A DNA stretch of 64,000 nucleotides from Arion vulgaris (taxonomy: Eukaryota > Mollusca > Gastropoda > Stylommatophora > Arionidae), in assembly GCA_020796225.1 (NCBI GenBank), contig CM036771.1, positions 25,650,176-25,714,175 on the forward strand. Direction: 5' to 3'. The translations under genes were made by a program, and so were the position numbers. This document shows, in pieces, positions 1 through 9,084 of this stretch (positions within the stretch are counted from its first letter, which is position 1; the number at the start of each line of letters is the position of its first letter). The notes under the pieces were generated by a model. The model searched no databases and was not told the DNA's origin. It worked only from the letters and a program-made list of their open reading frames with translations.

Positions 1-1353
1 TTTAAGAGAACAAATAGCTGATGATAATTAGATTAAGAGATCAAATAGTTGATGATAATTAGATTAAGAGATCAAATAGTTGATGATAATTAGATTAAGA
101 GATCAAATAGCTCATGACAGTTAGATTAAGAGATCAAATAGCTGATGATAATTATATTAAGAGATAACATAGCTGATGATAATTAGATTAAGAGATCAAA
201 TAGCTGATGATAATTAGATTAAGAGAACAAATAGCTGATGATAATTAGATTAAGAGATCAAATAGCTGATGATAATTAGATTAAGAGATAAGATAATTGA
301 TGATAATTATATTAAGAGATCAAATAGTTGATGATAATTAGATTAAGAGATCAAATAGCTGATGATAATTAGATTTAGAGATCAAATAGTTGATGATAAT
401 TATATTAAGAGATCAAATAGCTGATGACAGTTAGATTAAGAGATCAAATAGTTGATGATAATTAGATTAAGAGATCAAATAGTTGATGATAATTAGATTA
501 AGAGATCAAATAGTTGATGATATATAGATTAAGAGAACAAATAGCTGATGATAATTAGATTAAGAGATCAAATAGCTGATGATAATTAGATTAAGAGATC
601 AAATAGTTGATGATAATTATTTTAAGAGAACAAATAGCTGATGATAATTAGATTAAGAGATCAAATAGCTGATGACAATTAGATTAAGAGATCAAATAGT
701 TGATGATAATTAGATTAAGAGATCAAATAGCTATGATTAGATTAAGATCAAATATATTGATTAGATTAGAGATAACATAGCTGATGATAATTAGATTAAG
801 AGATAAGATAGTTGATGATAATTATATTAAGAGATCAAATAGTTGATGATAATTAGATTAAGAGATCAAATAGCTGATGATAATTAGATTAAGAGATCAA
901 ATAGTTGATGATAATTATATTAAGAGATCAAATAGCTGATGACAGTTAGATTAAGAGATCAAATAGTTGATGATAATTAGATTAAGAGATCAAATAGTTG
1001 ATGATAATTAGATTAAGAGATCAAATAGTTGATGATAATTAGATTAAGAGAACAAATAGCTTATGATAATTAGATTAAGAGATCAAATAGTTGATGATAA
1101 TTAGATTAAGAGATCAAATAGCTGATGATAATTAGATTAAGAGATCAAATAGTTGATGATAATTAGATTAAGAGAACAAATAGCTGATGATAATTAGATT
1201 AAGAGATCAAATAGCTGATGACAATTAGATTAAGAGATCAAATAGTTGATGATAATTAGGTTAAGAGATCAAATAGTTGATGATAATTAGATTAAGAGAT
1301 CAAATAGTTGATGATAATTAGATTAAGAGATCAAATAGCTGATGACAGTTAGA
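1..1353. repeat. 31-bp minisatellite
   Basis: About 43 tandem copies of a 31-bp unit with signature AGAGATCAAATAGTTGATGA. Copies differ by a few substitutions (AGTTGATG or AGCTGATG; ATAATTA or ACAGTTA), with a cluster of damaged copies at 730-770. The array runs off the left edge of the window and lies in the intron after CHSY exon 5. Confidence 0.95.
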
Positions 1354-1423
1354 AAACTAATATAGCACTTATACTAAATCGATACGATTCTACCGACAGA
1401 GAGAAGAGATATAGAGATTGTTA

Positions 1424-1553
1424 GTTAATTTCATATCCTTTTGCGAATCAACCCCAGCTTTTTTAACGATGTTTGTGATTTTTCTAGGCATTATTACGTT
1501 CAGTAGTTTGCCATTGCTTACTGAACGGGTGGTGCTATCGTCCTTTTGTAAAA
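1424..1553 (-). mobile_element. SINE-2 remnant, 3' part
   Basis: Matches the 3' body of the SINE-2 family seen at 11446-11690 and 34095-34330. Shared blocks include TTACGTTCAGTAGTTTGCC and CTGAACGGGTGGTG. The tRNA-like head is missing. It sits about 30 bp beyond the donor of CHSY exon 5. Confidence 0.7.
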
Positions 1554-1582
1554 TCTTAAGTTTACCGAATCTATATTCTTAC

Positions 1583-1747
1583 CTCAATGGTTCTATTAGT
1601 TAGAAAGATGTCCACTTGAAAGGTATAGGACGATATTTTGATAGGATGCAGCGTTAGGGCATTCTCTTCATTTCTAACAAGGCCCTTTTTGAAGGAACTG
1701 AATGGATCCCAGGCATCGTGATAGTTTTGGTAAAATTTGCTTCTCAT
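1583..1747 (-). CDS. CHSY: CHSY exon 5 (TLHP segment)
   Basis: Encodes residues 264-318. It starts MRSKFYQNYHDAWD, corresponding to the region just after the HED block in chondroitin synthases, and carries ENALTLHPIK, the family's ITLHP-like motif. It ends ...LTNRTIE at the donor ATTGAG|GTAAGA. The acceptor is AATGTTTCAG. Both ends are phase 0, and the exon joins exon 4 without a shift. Later exons, encoding the C-terminal transferase domain, were looked for in bases 1-1582 and are not there; that interval is a minisatellite and a SINE remnant. Confidence 0.88.
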
Positions 1748-1818
1748 CTGAAACATTTCAGTGGTAGTATCTAGTAAAGACAGAACTATGTATGCGACAT
1801 TGTGTATGTTTTAATATA

Positions 1819-1968
1819 TGTGTGGGGGTCTCTATGTGTGGGGGTCTTTATGTTTGGGGGTCTCTATGTGTGGGGGTCTCTATGTGTGGGGGTCTCTATG
1901 TGTGGGTCTCAGTTCTCTATATGTGGGGTCTCTATGTGTGGGGGTCTCTATGTGTGTGGGGTCTCTGT
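1819..1968. repeat. 16-bp G-rich minisatellite
   Basis: About ten imperfect copies of GTGTGGGGGTCTCTAT. The plus strand carries a G5 run in most units. It begins about 70 bp upstream of the CHSY exon 5 acceptor, within intron 4. Confidence 0.9.
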
Positions 1969-2159
1969 TGCGTAGAGGTGTGGTGCTCGCCTCTCTTTCC
2001 AAAAGTAATCGGTTTGCTCCCTCGTGGAATCGTCTGGATATTTTTCCAGAGATCCTGATCTCAGTGTAGGTGAGATCGAGTTCCTAGGCCTATCGGAGAC
2101 GGACGATAAAACGTAGGTCCAGTGTTAAATTTGAGCGCGTAAAAGAACCCTTGGCAGTT

Positions 2160-2743
2160 CAAAATCGAAAAGAGCAGACTGGACAGCCGATGTCCGGACA
2201 CAATTCATTAGAAAAGAGCAGACTAGACAGCCGATGTATGAACACACATTCATATGAAAAGAGCAGACTAGACAGCCGATGTCCGGACAAATTCATTTGA
2301 AAAGAGCAGACTAGACAGCTGATGTCCGGACACAATTCATTAGAAAAGAGCAGACTAGACAGCTGATGTCGGACACAATTCATTAGAAAAGAGCAGACTA
2401 GACAGCCGATGTCTGGACACAATTCATTAGAAAAGAGCAGACTAGACAACCGATGTCCGGGAACAATTCACTAGAAAAGAGCAGACTAGACAGCCGATGT
2501 CCGGGCACAGTTCATGAGAAAAGAGCAGACTAGACAGCCGATGTCCGGACACAATTCATTTGAAAAGAGCAGGCTGGACAGCCGATGTTTGGACACAATT
2601 CATTAGAAAAGAGCAGACTAGACAGCCGATGTCCGGGCACAGTTCATGAGAAAAGAGCAGACTAGACAGCCGATGTCTGGACACAATTCATTAGAAAAGA
2701 GCAAACTAGACAGCCGATGTCCGGATACAATTCATTAGAAAAG
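2160..2743. repeat. 44-bp minisatellite
   Basis: About 13 copies with signatures AAAGAGCAGACTAGACAGCC and GATGTCCGGACACAATTCAT, most differing at a few positions. Open frames across it are by-products of the repeat. Confidence 0.93.
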
Positions 2744-2793
2744 ATTTTTTTAAATACAGTCACTACAAAATATCTTCTATATCTTCAAAATTA

Positions 2794-3022
2794 CATCGGT
2801 GCCCTTTTATCGGCTAACAAGACTGGGAAATATCGGGTGCCATTTTTATCTGCTAACAAGACTGGGAATATCGGTGCCATTTTTATCTGTTAAAAAGACT
2901 GGGGAATATTGGGTGCCATTTTTATCTGCTAAAAAGACTGGGGAATATTGGGTGCCATTTTTATCTGCTAAAAAGACTGGGAAATATTGGGTGCCCTTTT
3001 TATCTGCTAAAAAGACTGAGGA
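2794..3022. repeat. 39-bp minisatellite
   Basis: About six copies of a 39-bp unit with signature TTTATCTGCTAAAAAGACTG. The unit length is a multiple of three, so an open frame with a repeated peptide results; there is no sign that it is coding. Confidence 0.92.
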
Positions 3023-3101
3023 AAAAGCCGCATACCCCAAAAGGTGCTGTTCTGTTAAATTTCGGACGGGAAGAGGCTCCAAGGTAGACCACTGCTCAGT
3101 A

Positions 3102-3292
3102 TTTTCTTTTCCGATCCAGAAGCTCTTGAACTTTTAGCTCTTCGGCTTGGTGTCATGGACATCGTAATCCTTCGGTTCGGTGCCACGAACACCGTAAATC
3201 TGGAGAACCTGGGGCTTTTCTGCCAGCCCGCGGAAATGAACCGCACTAACATGGGGCTTGTCACCCCTAGTCCAACGCGCTACGAACGCGCT
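3102..3292 (-). mobile_element. SINE-1 copy (tRNA-derived)
   Basis: Read on the minus strand, it has a tRNA-like head (GTTCGTAGCGCGTTGGACT, resembling an A box; GGTTCA-type B box), a body with GGTGTTCGTGGCACCGA, and the shared tail CTTCTGGATCGGAAAA. Five other copies lie in this window. 3293-3590, between this copy and the next LINE fragment, holds nothing recognised. Confidence 0.85.
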
Positions 3293-3589
3293 GGACAGGA
3301 GGGCAACACTGCTCAGTATAATGATATATGCAAGGCCTCAATGAGAAATGTTTCTATCGGTCTCAACAGATGGAAACAGATTTGATCTTGATCGAATTAT
3401 GTAGAAAACAACCTGAATGAAAGGTGCAAAATTTGTTGAATAGAGACATAGGGATGAGCTAAAAGACAAGAAAGACAAGTGCAAACCCAGAAGTAGTCAC
3501 AGTAACACACATGTCAACTGCCCGTCTGTAAGGACGAAAAGGACCACATATTAAAATATATATGATGTAAAGACATATATACAAGCTTA

Positions 3590-3890
3590 TATATGGTTAA
3601 GGTGCTGAATGAGATCAAGACACAGAGAAAGCTTAACATCAATATAAAAAAGAGGCAGTCATCATTTTTCTGGCATGTGATGAGGAGGGAAGGTTTAAAA
3701 CACATTGTGACAACCGGTAAAATCGAGGGTAGACGAGACAGGGGAAGACAGAGAGAGAAAATGTTGGATAGCCTGACTTCATGGCACGGTAGAGCGTCAA
3801 CATCTGAATTGATAGCAAACACCAACAACAGAGATTTGTGGAGATCCATGATCGCCTACACCAGCCGGCACGGCACCTGATGATGATGAT
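3590..3890 (+). mobile_element. LINE-B 3' fragment
   Basis: The end of a non-LTR retrotransposon ORF (VLNEIKTQRKLNINIKKRQS, then GKIEGRRDRGRQ), followed by GGCACCTGATGATGATGAT, a short-tandem-repeat tail as in RTE-type elements. The same end occurs at 25603-26121. It is heavily 5' truncated and lies in intron 4 of CHSY, ending about 20 bp from the exon 4 donor. Confidence 0.85.
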
Positions 3891-3910
3891 ATATGGTTCA
3901 GCTGACCTAC

Positions 3911-4098
3911 CTCTGCGGCTGAAGTACAAACTATATGTAGCTTCTGCTTAATGCAGCGGCCTAGTTCCGTATCCTCGTGTTGAGTAAACGTGGAGTTAAT
4001 ACAATCTTGGAGATAAGGAGCTATAGCTGTAACTAACTGGTTGCTCATTGCGATTCCAGGTCCACCCATGCAGTATGGACCAGAGAGTCCCAGCTTGC
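3911..4098 (-). CDS. CHSY: CHSY exon 4 (GGPG and HED motifs)
   Basis: Encodes residues 201-263. YCMGGPGIAMS (209-219) is the conserved glycine-rich acceptor-side motif. HEDTELGRC (241-249) contains the acidic pair following the expected spacing in this family. NSTF at 235-238 is a potential N-glycosylation site. The acceptor is TTTTGATCTTAG in phase 1 and the donor is GAG|GTAGGT in phase 0. The (GAT)n tail of a LINE fragment abuts the donor about 20 bp away. Confidence 0.92.
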
Positions 4099-4924
4099 CT
4101 AAGATCAAAAGAGATAAAAATACACAAAGAACACTATGTGTGTCGTCATCTGTAGCAAAATATCAAGATCTTCTACAAGTCAGATAAACTTCATGTGTGT
4201 GTGTGTGCGCAGTATTTAATCTTCTTCTTTTTCTTCTTCTACAGCTTTATGAACATTTGAAATTCATTGACGATCTATATATTACCGGCCTCCACTCAGT
4301 TATATTCTTAGTCTTCCCTTCCCAGTTGTTGACTCATAGTAACTCTAGATCTGCTTCAATGTTATCTCTTCATTGCTTCTTTGATCTAGCTCTTCCTTAA
4401 ATCTGTTGTATATGCAATCGTAAGTTCTCTATTCTCTGCCATTCATTATGTCCTATAGTCCGTTCAACTTGTCATGCCCACAGATACAAATTTTTATCTT
4501 TGTAACCATTTGATGAAATATTTTTAAAAATCGCATGTGAACTACACATGTTCCCGACGCTACAAAATATTTTTGCCATTCAAACAATCATACTATCTAG
4601 AAGTTTCCTTCTTTGTGCTATATATTTAACACGTCCATAGGCATGGTTGGAGAACACTAAAGTTTACAGCTATTTAATACATTGATGACAAAAATAGCAA
4701 CATTCAGGATGAATGTTCCATGTTTTTTTTTAACAATTCTTGCATTTCCCATGCACCAAATAGACTCGGGCTTTAACATGGTAAACAAATGACGTCATTA
4801 GTGGGAGATAGACTTTTAGTTAAAGGCGTATATCGAAATTAGTGTGAAGCTATTGGGTCATATTGTTGACTTCTCAAAAAAGACATTGATATAACATTTC
4901 TAATTTTAAAAAAATAACTATTAC
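4099..4924. other. Intron 3 of CHSY, no recognised feature
   Basis: Mostly unique A+T-rich sequence with TTCTTCTTTTTC pyrimidine runs at 4222-4245. I could not assign any coding or mobile-element remnant here with confidence. Confidence 0.5.
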
Positions 4925-5022
4925 CTGAGCCACTAGAGCAGCGCAAGATATAAACAGAAAACCACAACACTTGGCAACAACCAGGTAACAGTGGAACGAC
5001 AAAAGAAGAAGAAGAAGAAGTT
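4925..5022 (+). mobile_element. LINE-E 3' end with GAA tail
   Basis: CCACTAGAGCAGCGCAAGAT through GGCAACAACCAGGTAACAGT to a (GAA)n tail. The same 3' end is found at about 33270-33480 on the plus strand and 54545-54790 on the minus strand. It ends 17 bp from the CHSY exon 3 donor. Confidence 0.75.
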
Positions 5023-5038
5023 ATTCTAACTATAATAC

Positions 5039-5165
5039 CTTTCTCTGCACCTTTTCCAGATCCTGGTTGACCTATATACAAAAACTTGCTGGAGTCAATA
5101 GACTTCAGATATGGAACAAGCTCTTCAACATTAATGTACAGGTCATCGTCTGCTCGGACTATCCA
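5039..5165 (-). CDS. CHSY: CHSY exon 3 (RADDD metal-binding motif)
   Basis: Encodes residues 159-200 plus one base of codon 201. RADDDLYI at 162-169 is the DxD-type motif that binds the metal and UDP-sugar in GT31-like glycosyltransferases. It is followed by the YLKSIDSSKFLYIGQPG segment typical of the family. The acceptor is TTTTCTTTCTCTGACAG and the donor AAAG|GTATTA, phase 1. A retrotransposon 3' end with a GAAGAAGAAG tail ends about 17 bp beyond the donor, so intron 3 begins almost at once with repeat DNA. Confidence 0.92.
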
Positions 5166-5269
5166 CTGTCAGAGAAAGAAAAGTAATAACATCAGCTGGA
5201 GATTATTCCTTTTTTGTGTCAATTATGTGAATATATGGTATACTTACTTACTTCTGACTTATTCCTCTC

Positions 5270-5625
5270 TTCTCCCCGTGAAGCATACGGCCCCAACAGT
5301 TGTTCGCCACTTTTCTTGATCTCTAGCTGTTCTCTTTATTGTCTCCCAGGATAGTCGAGCACCCTTCAATTTCCCAAGAACATTTCGTCTTCAGGTCTTC
5401 TTATGACGTCATCTTTTCTGTTTTCTGGTTCCACTCAAGTACTTGTCTAGTGACACTCTTCTGTGTCTTCCGAAGGGTATACCAGACCCATCACCATTTT
5501 CTCCTTTTAACCTGGATCATCCTGTGTTCCTGTCCTGTTATTATCCACAGGTCTGTGTTTTCAACTCTATTATACCATCTCAATCTGAGAATACGCCGAA
5601 GACATTCGTTGGACAAAGGTCTGAA
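5270..5625 (-). mobile_element. LINE-F C-terminal ORF relic
   Basis: On the minus strand it reads SNECLRRILRLRWYNRVENT, then a TGQ-x-KRRKW block and VLEWNQKTEK. This is the 'cysteine, LRR-I-W, KRRKWRWIGHTLRK' C-terminal signature of LINE polyproteins in invertebrate genomes. Frameshifts and stops show it is dead. It lies in intron 2 of CHSY. Confidence 0.75.
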
Positions 5626-5719
5626 TTTTATTTGTATTTAACTTGGTGACTCGCAGTATTAAAACAGTATTAAAGAAAATCAAAAAGAAAAGAAACAACA
5701 TGACAAAAAAATGGTTTGA

Positions 5720-5935
5720 GAAGTTATTTATAGAAATATACATCCTGGCAAAGAGAAGTTATTTATGGAAATATACATCCTGGAAAAGAGAAGTTATTTA
5801 TAGAAATATACATCCTGGCAAAGAGAAGTTATTTATAGAAATATACATTCTGGCAAAGAGAAGTTATTTATAGAAATATACATTCTGGCAAAGAGAAGTT
5901 ATTTATGTAAATATAAATTCCTGGCAAAGAGAAGT
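5720..5935. repeat. 36-bp minisatellite
   Basis: About six copies of a 36-bp unit with signature AGAAATATACATCCTGGCAA. The last copy is mutated. Confidence 0.92.
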
Positions 5936-6019
5936 ATAGGAGACAACGTGAAGACGTATTCCGGTTTTAATAGACGATTTCAACATGATGCAGCTGGAGG
6001 AGGGACATGATGCCAGCGG

Positions 6020-6118
6020 AGGAGGACATCTGACCTATGAGAAAAAAAAAATACAAAGCTCTGTTAAGATGGCTCAGCAACTCGCGACAAGCTACTGGAT
6101 GATGATAATAATGATATG
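6020..6118 (+). mobile_element. LINE-like 3' end
   Basis: A short segment with GGCTCAGCAACTCGCGACAA followed by CTACTGGATGATGATAATAA. This is the same terminal style (coding end, then GAT repeats) as the LINE-C and LINE-B ends. It finishes about 40 bp from the GC donor of CHSY exon 2. Confidence 0.5.
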
Positions 6119-6158
6119 AATATTAAAGAACTGTTAATTATAAAATTATTATTATTGC

Positions 6159-6268
6159 CTCATAATCTTGAGCATAGTGTTTGCTGATGTAGTAAATCAT
6201 AGCAAATGATTTCTTCTGGCAGGTAGTATTCTCCTCAACTCCATCAAGCTGCACAACATTCAAATCAC
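6159..6268 (-). CDS. CHSY: CHSY exon 2 (QKKSF segment)
   Basis: Encodes residues 122-158, from GDLNVVQLDGVEE to SKHYAQDYE. The acceptor is preceded by a good pyrimidine tract (TTTCTTTCTTGTTTGGCAG). The QKKSF and Y-x3-HY pattern is the family signature just upstream of the DDD motif. Entry is phase 1 and matches exon 1; exit is phase 0 and matches exon 3, whose first codon TGG restores the conserved Y-E-W. The base pair after the exon is GC, not GT (GAG|GCAATA), and reading on meets a stop within eight codons, so a GC-AG intron is the best model. A LINE-like 3' end stops about 40 bp from this donor. Confidence 0.88.
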
Positions 6269-6439
6269 CTGCCAAACAAGAAAGAAACACCTGGTTACAA
6301 TAAAGACATAATTAGTTAGTTATGGTTATTTTTGGTTATTGGTTATTTAATCGACTTAATAGAAATTCGGGTTGGCCCATATTTGCTCAGTTTCTTCAAG
6401 TAGATGTCGAATAGTGGACATTTAGAAGTTTCCCCTTCT

Positions 6440-7512
6440 CAGGAATACACCCAGATCAACATAAAATCTTTCTCAGAACTACATCCATATCAACGCAAAG
6501 TCATTTTCAGGAATACACAGATATCAACATACAATCTTTCTCAGAACTACATCCATATCAGCGCAAAGTCATTGTCAGGAATACACAGATATCAACATAA
6601 AATCTTTTTCAGAACTACATCCATATCAACGCAAAGTCATTTTCAGGAATACACAGATATCAACATACAATCTTTCTCAGAACTACATCCATATCAACGC
6701 AAAGTCATTGTCAGGAATACACAGATATCAACATAAAATCTTTTTCAGAACTACATCCATATCAACGCAAAGTCATTTTCAGGAATACACAGATATCAAC
6801 ATAAAATCTTTTTCAGAACTACATCCATATCAACGCAAAGTCATTTTCAGGAATACACAGATATCAACATAAAGGCCTACTCAGGACTACACCTATATAA
6901 GCGCAACGATGTTCTTATGACTACACCCAGAGCAACACAAAGACCGTCTCAGAACTGCACTCAGACCAACACAAAGTCTTTCTGAGCACTGCACCAATAT
7001 CAACGAAAAGTCCTGCTCAGAACTGCACTCAGACCAACACAAAGTCTTTCTGAGCACTGCACCAATATCAACGAAAAGTCCTGCTCAGAACTGCACTTAG
7101 ACCAACACAAAGTCTTTCTGAGCACTGCACCCATATCAACGAAAAGTCCTTCTCAGAACTGCACTCAGACCAACACAACGTCTTTCTCAAGACTACACTC
7201 AGACCGACACAAAGTTTTTCTCAGGAGTACACTCAGACCAACACAAAGTTTTTCTCAAGACTACACTCAGACCAACACGAAGTATTTCTCAAGACTACAC
7301 TCAGACCAACACAAAGTTTTTCTCAAGACTACACTCAGACCAACACGAAATTTTTGTCAAGACTACACCCAGACCAACACAAAGTATTTCTCAGGACTAC
7401 ACTCAGACCAACACAAAGTCTATCTTAGGACTACACCCAGACCAACACAAAGTCTATCTCAGGACTACACTCAGACCAACACAAAGTCTATCTTAGGACT
7501 ACACCCAGAACA
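6440..7512. repeat. 34-bp minisatellite with 68-bp higher-order part
   Basis: Roughly 31 units of 34 bp. From 6440 to 6880 two diverged types alternate (CAGAACTACATCCATATCAA and AGGAATACACAGATATCAAC), giving a 68-bp period. From 6880 to 7512 a CTACACTCAGACCAACACAA type predominates. This shows two rounds of amplification. It lies in intron 1 of CHSY. Confidence 0.9.
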
Positions 7513-7573
7513 ATATCTTCACTTATGATATTTTATATCTTAACTCTCCACCCTCATAGTTCACCGGTGAAAA

Positions 7574-8530
7574 ATGTTTTATTCCGTCATCTGTCTATTC
7601 TTAAGTCAGATCCTGAGACTCGTTCAGTCTTCCCAAACTATCCTTTGGGGCTTACAGACGGACAGAAATCTTAAGGATATGTTGGTACACAGTCGCCTTA
7701 AGTTCAAGATCCAGAGTTATTTTAGCACTGTCCAGTGTGGCCGTCGGCGTTGCAATACATGTGCTTATGTAATACAGACCCGTACTGTATCTTTTCCTAA
7801 AGCCACGTTTGTTATTGAAGATGGTTTCACATGCGAGTCCCGAAATATAATCTAAGCTATCATTTGCAAGCGGTGTGCTAAGGCATATATCGGCGACACA
7901 GGCAAAATGCTCAATGACCGTTTCTGCTAACACTTGCGCGATATACGTCAATGCTCTGTGACCCTTGTAGCCACTCATTTCAATGGAACTGACCATTTGG
8001 GAGCTCGTGACGTCCAGGTCACGGCCATCCGATCATGTTCCTCTGATGATCGTGGTCGATTTGCTCTGGAGAATCGTTTTATTTCGTTCTATGGTACCTT
8101 CCGATCTCATGGACTCAACGCTCTACATTCTTATGCTTCTTAGTACATTCTCTTCTCATGCTCCATATTTTATATGTGTATATGTTAAATGTATATAAGT
8201 CATAGATTTACTTCATTTTTTATCGTTTCTCTTCTTTTTCTACTTCTAGTTTTTCTTCATTTATTTCGATATTCGTTTTTAGTCACATATTTTCATTCAT
8301 TTTCTGACCTTAGTATCTTTGTCAAAGTCTATATGTAGTGTGCTGTAAAATTCGTCACTCCTGTTGTATTGTTTGCTTGTTAAAGGCATTTTGATCGAAA
8401 CGTTGCTGGGTATTGTCATTGTCTTTGTATTTTGTAAAACTACAGTACTTTGTTTTTACGTGTTTCGGCATTCTACATAGTTTTACGTGTTTCGCCATTC
8501 TACATAGTTTTACTACAGTCTCCATCTTCA
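7574..8530 (+). mobile_element. Penelope-like element 3' half, GIY-YIG relic
   Basis: Conceptual reading gives CGRRRCNTC, then FTCESRNII*AIICKRCAKAYIGDTGKMLNDRFC*HLRDI with two stops, then VATHFNGTDHLGARDVQV and a RFISFYGTFRSHGLNALH end. The Cys motif, AYIGDTG and the HF-N-x-H block are those of the GIY-YIG endonuclease domain that ends Penelope-like reverse transcriptases. The reverse transcriptase itself is missing. The 3' non-coding part, 8150-8530, ends in a 27-bp duplication (GTTTTACGTGTTTCGSCATT) and is shared with the element at 46644-47715. Confidence 0.85.
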
Positions 8531-8539
8531 TTGCACTCC

Positions 8540-9060
8540 GGACATGTCCACAGGTGCTCCGATCTCCTTCGCAAAATCTCCAACATCGTCCAGTGACTGA
8601 CCGTACCGTTAATTTTGATTGATAAGTCTACTTCTATACCTGTTGTGCTGTCCTTTTCTGGCCAAGCTAATCTTCAAACCCAGCTCTTGCAATCTAGTAG
8701 TTGATGGGGATTGGTTTAAATGAAAATATTATTTGCGGTCACATTCTATGAGAGCTTTCAAAATATATTTCGCACTATCCATCGGCTGACCATCTGATAT
8801 AGCGGCAGAGTCAGCCAGTCTGCTCTCTCATTGCCAACGACACCCATGTGTCCCGGAACGAAGATAATTGTAATTCTGCAATTGTTGACACTTGTAGTGA
8901 TTCAGTACATTGCCAGCGCCCCGTACCAGCCTCCACCATTTGGATCATACTCAATGAATCACTCAAAATGCACGCATCAGTATCGTTTTGTGACTCCAGA
9001 GTAGTGCCCTAGCGCCACCGCCAGTACCTCCATTGTCATTTCGTAAAATATACCAACTAA
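8540..9060 (-). mobile_element. LINE RNase H domain relic
   Basis: The minus strand reads, with frameshifts, TDACILSDSLSMIQ and later WVSLAMRADWLTLPL. These correspond to the 'SDS' and 'G-N-E-x-AD-x-LA' blocks of the RNase H domain carried by some LINEs. It is too short and broken to assign a clade. Confidence 0.6.
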
Positions 9061-9084
9061 ACAAATGTTGAATATGCTGTAGAT

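Noticed and set aside
1..1582. Further CHSY exons to the left of exon 5
   Set aside because: Only a 31-bp array and a SINE remnant are present; no family motif such as those of the C-terminal transferase domain.
8041..8075. Hammerhead CUGAUGA box in TCTGATGATCGTGG
   Set aside because: It lies in the coding part of the Penelope-like relic and has no GAAA partner or stem.
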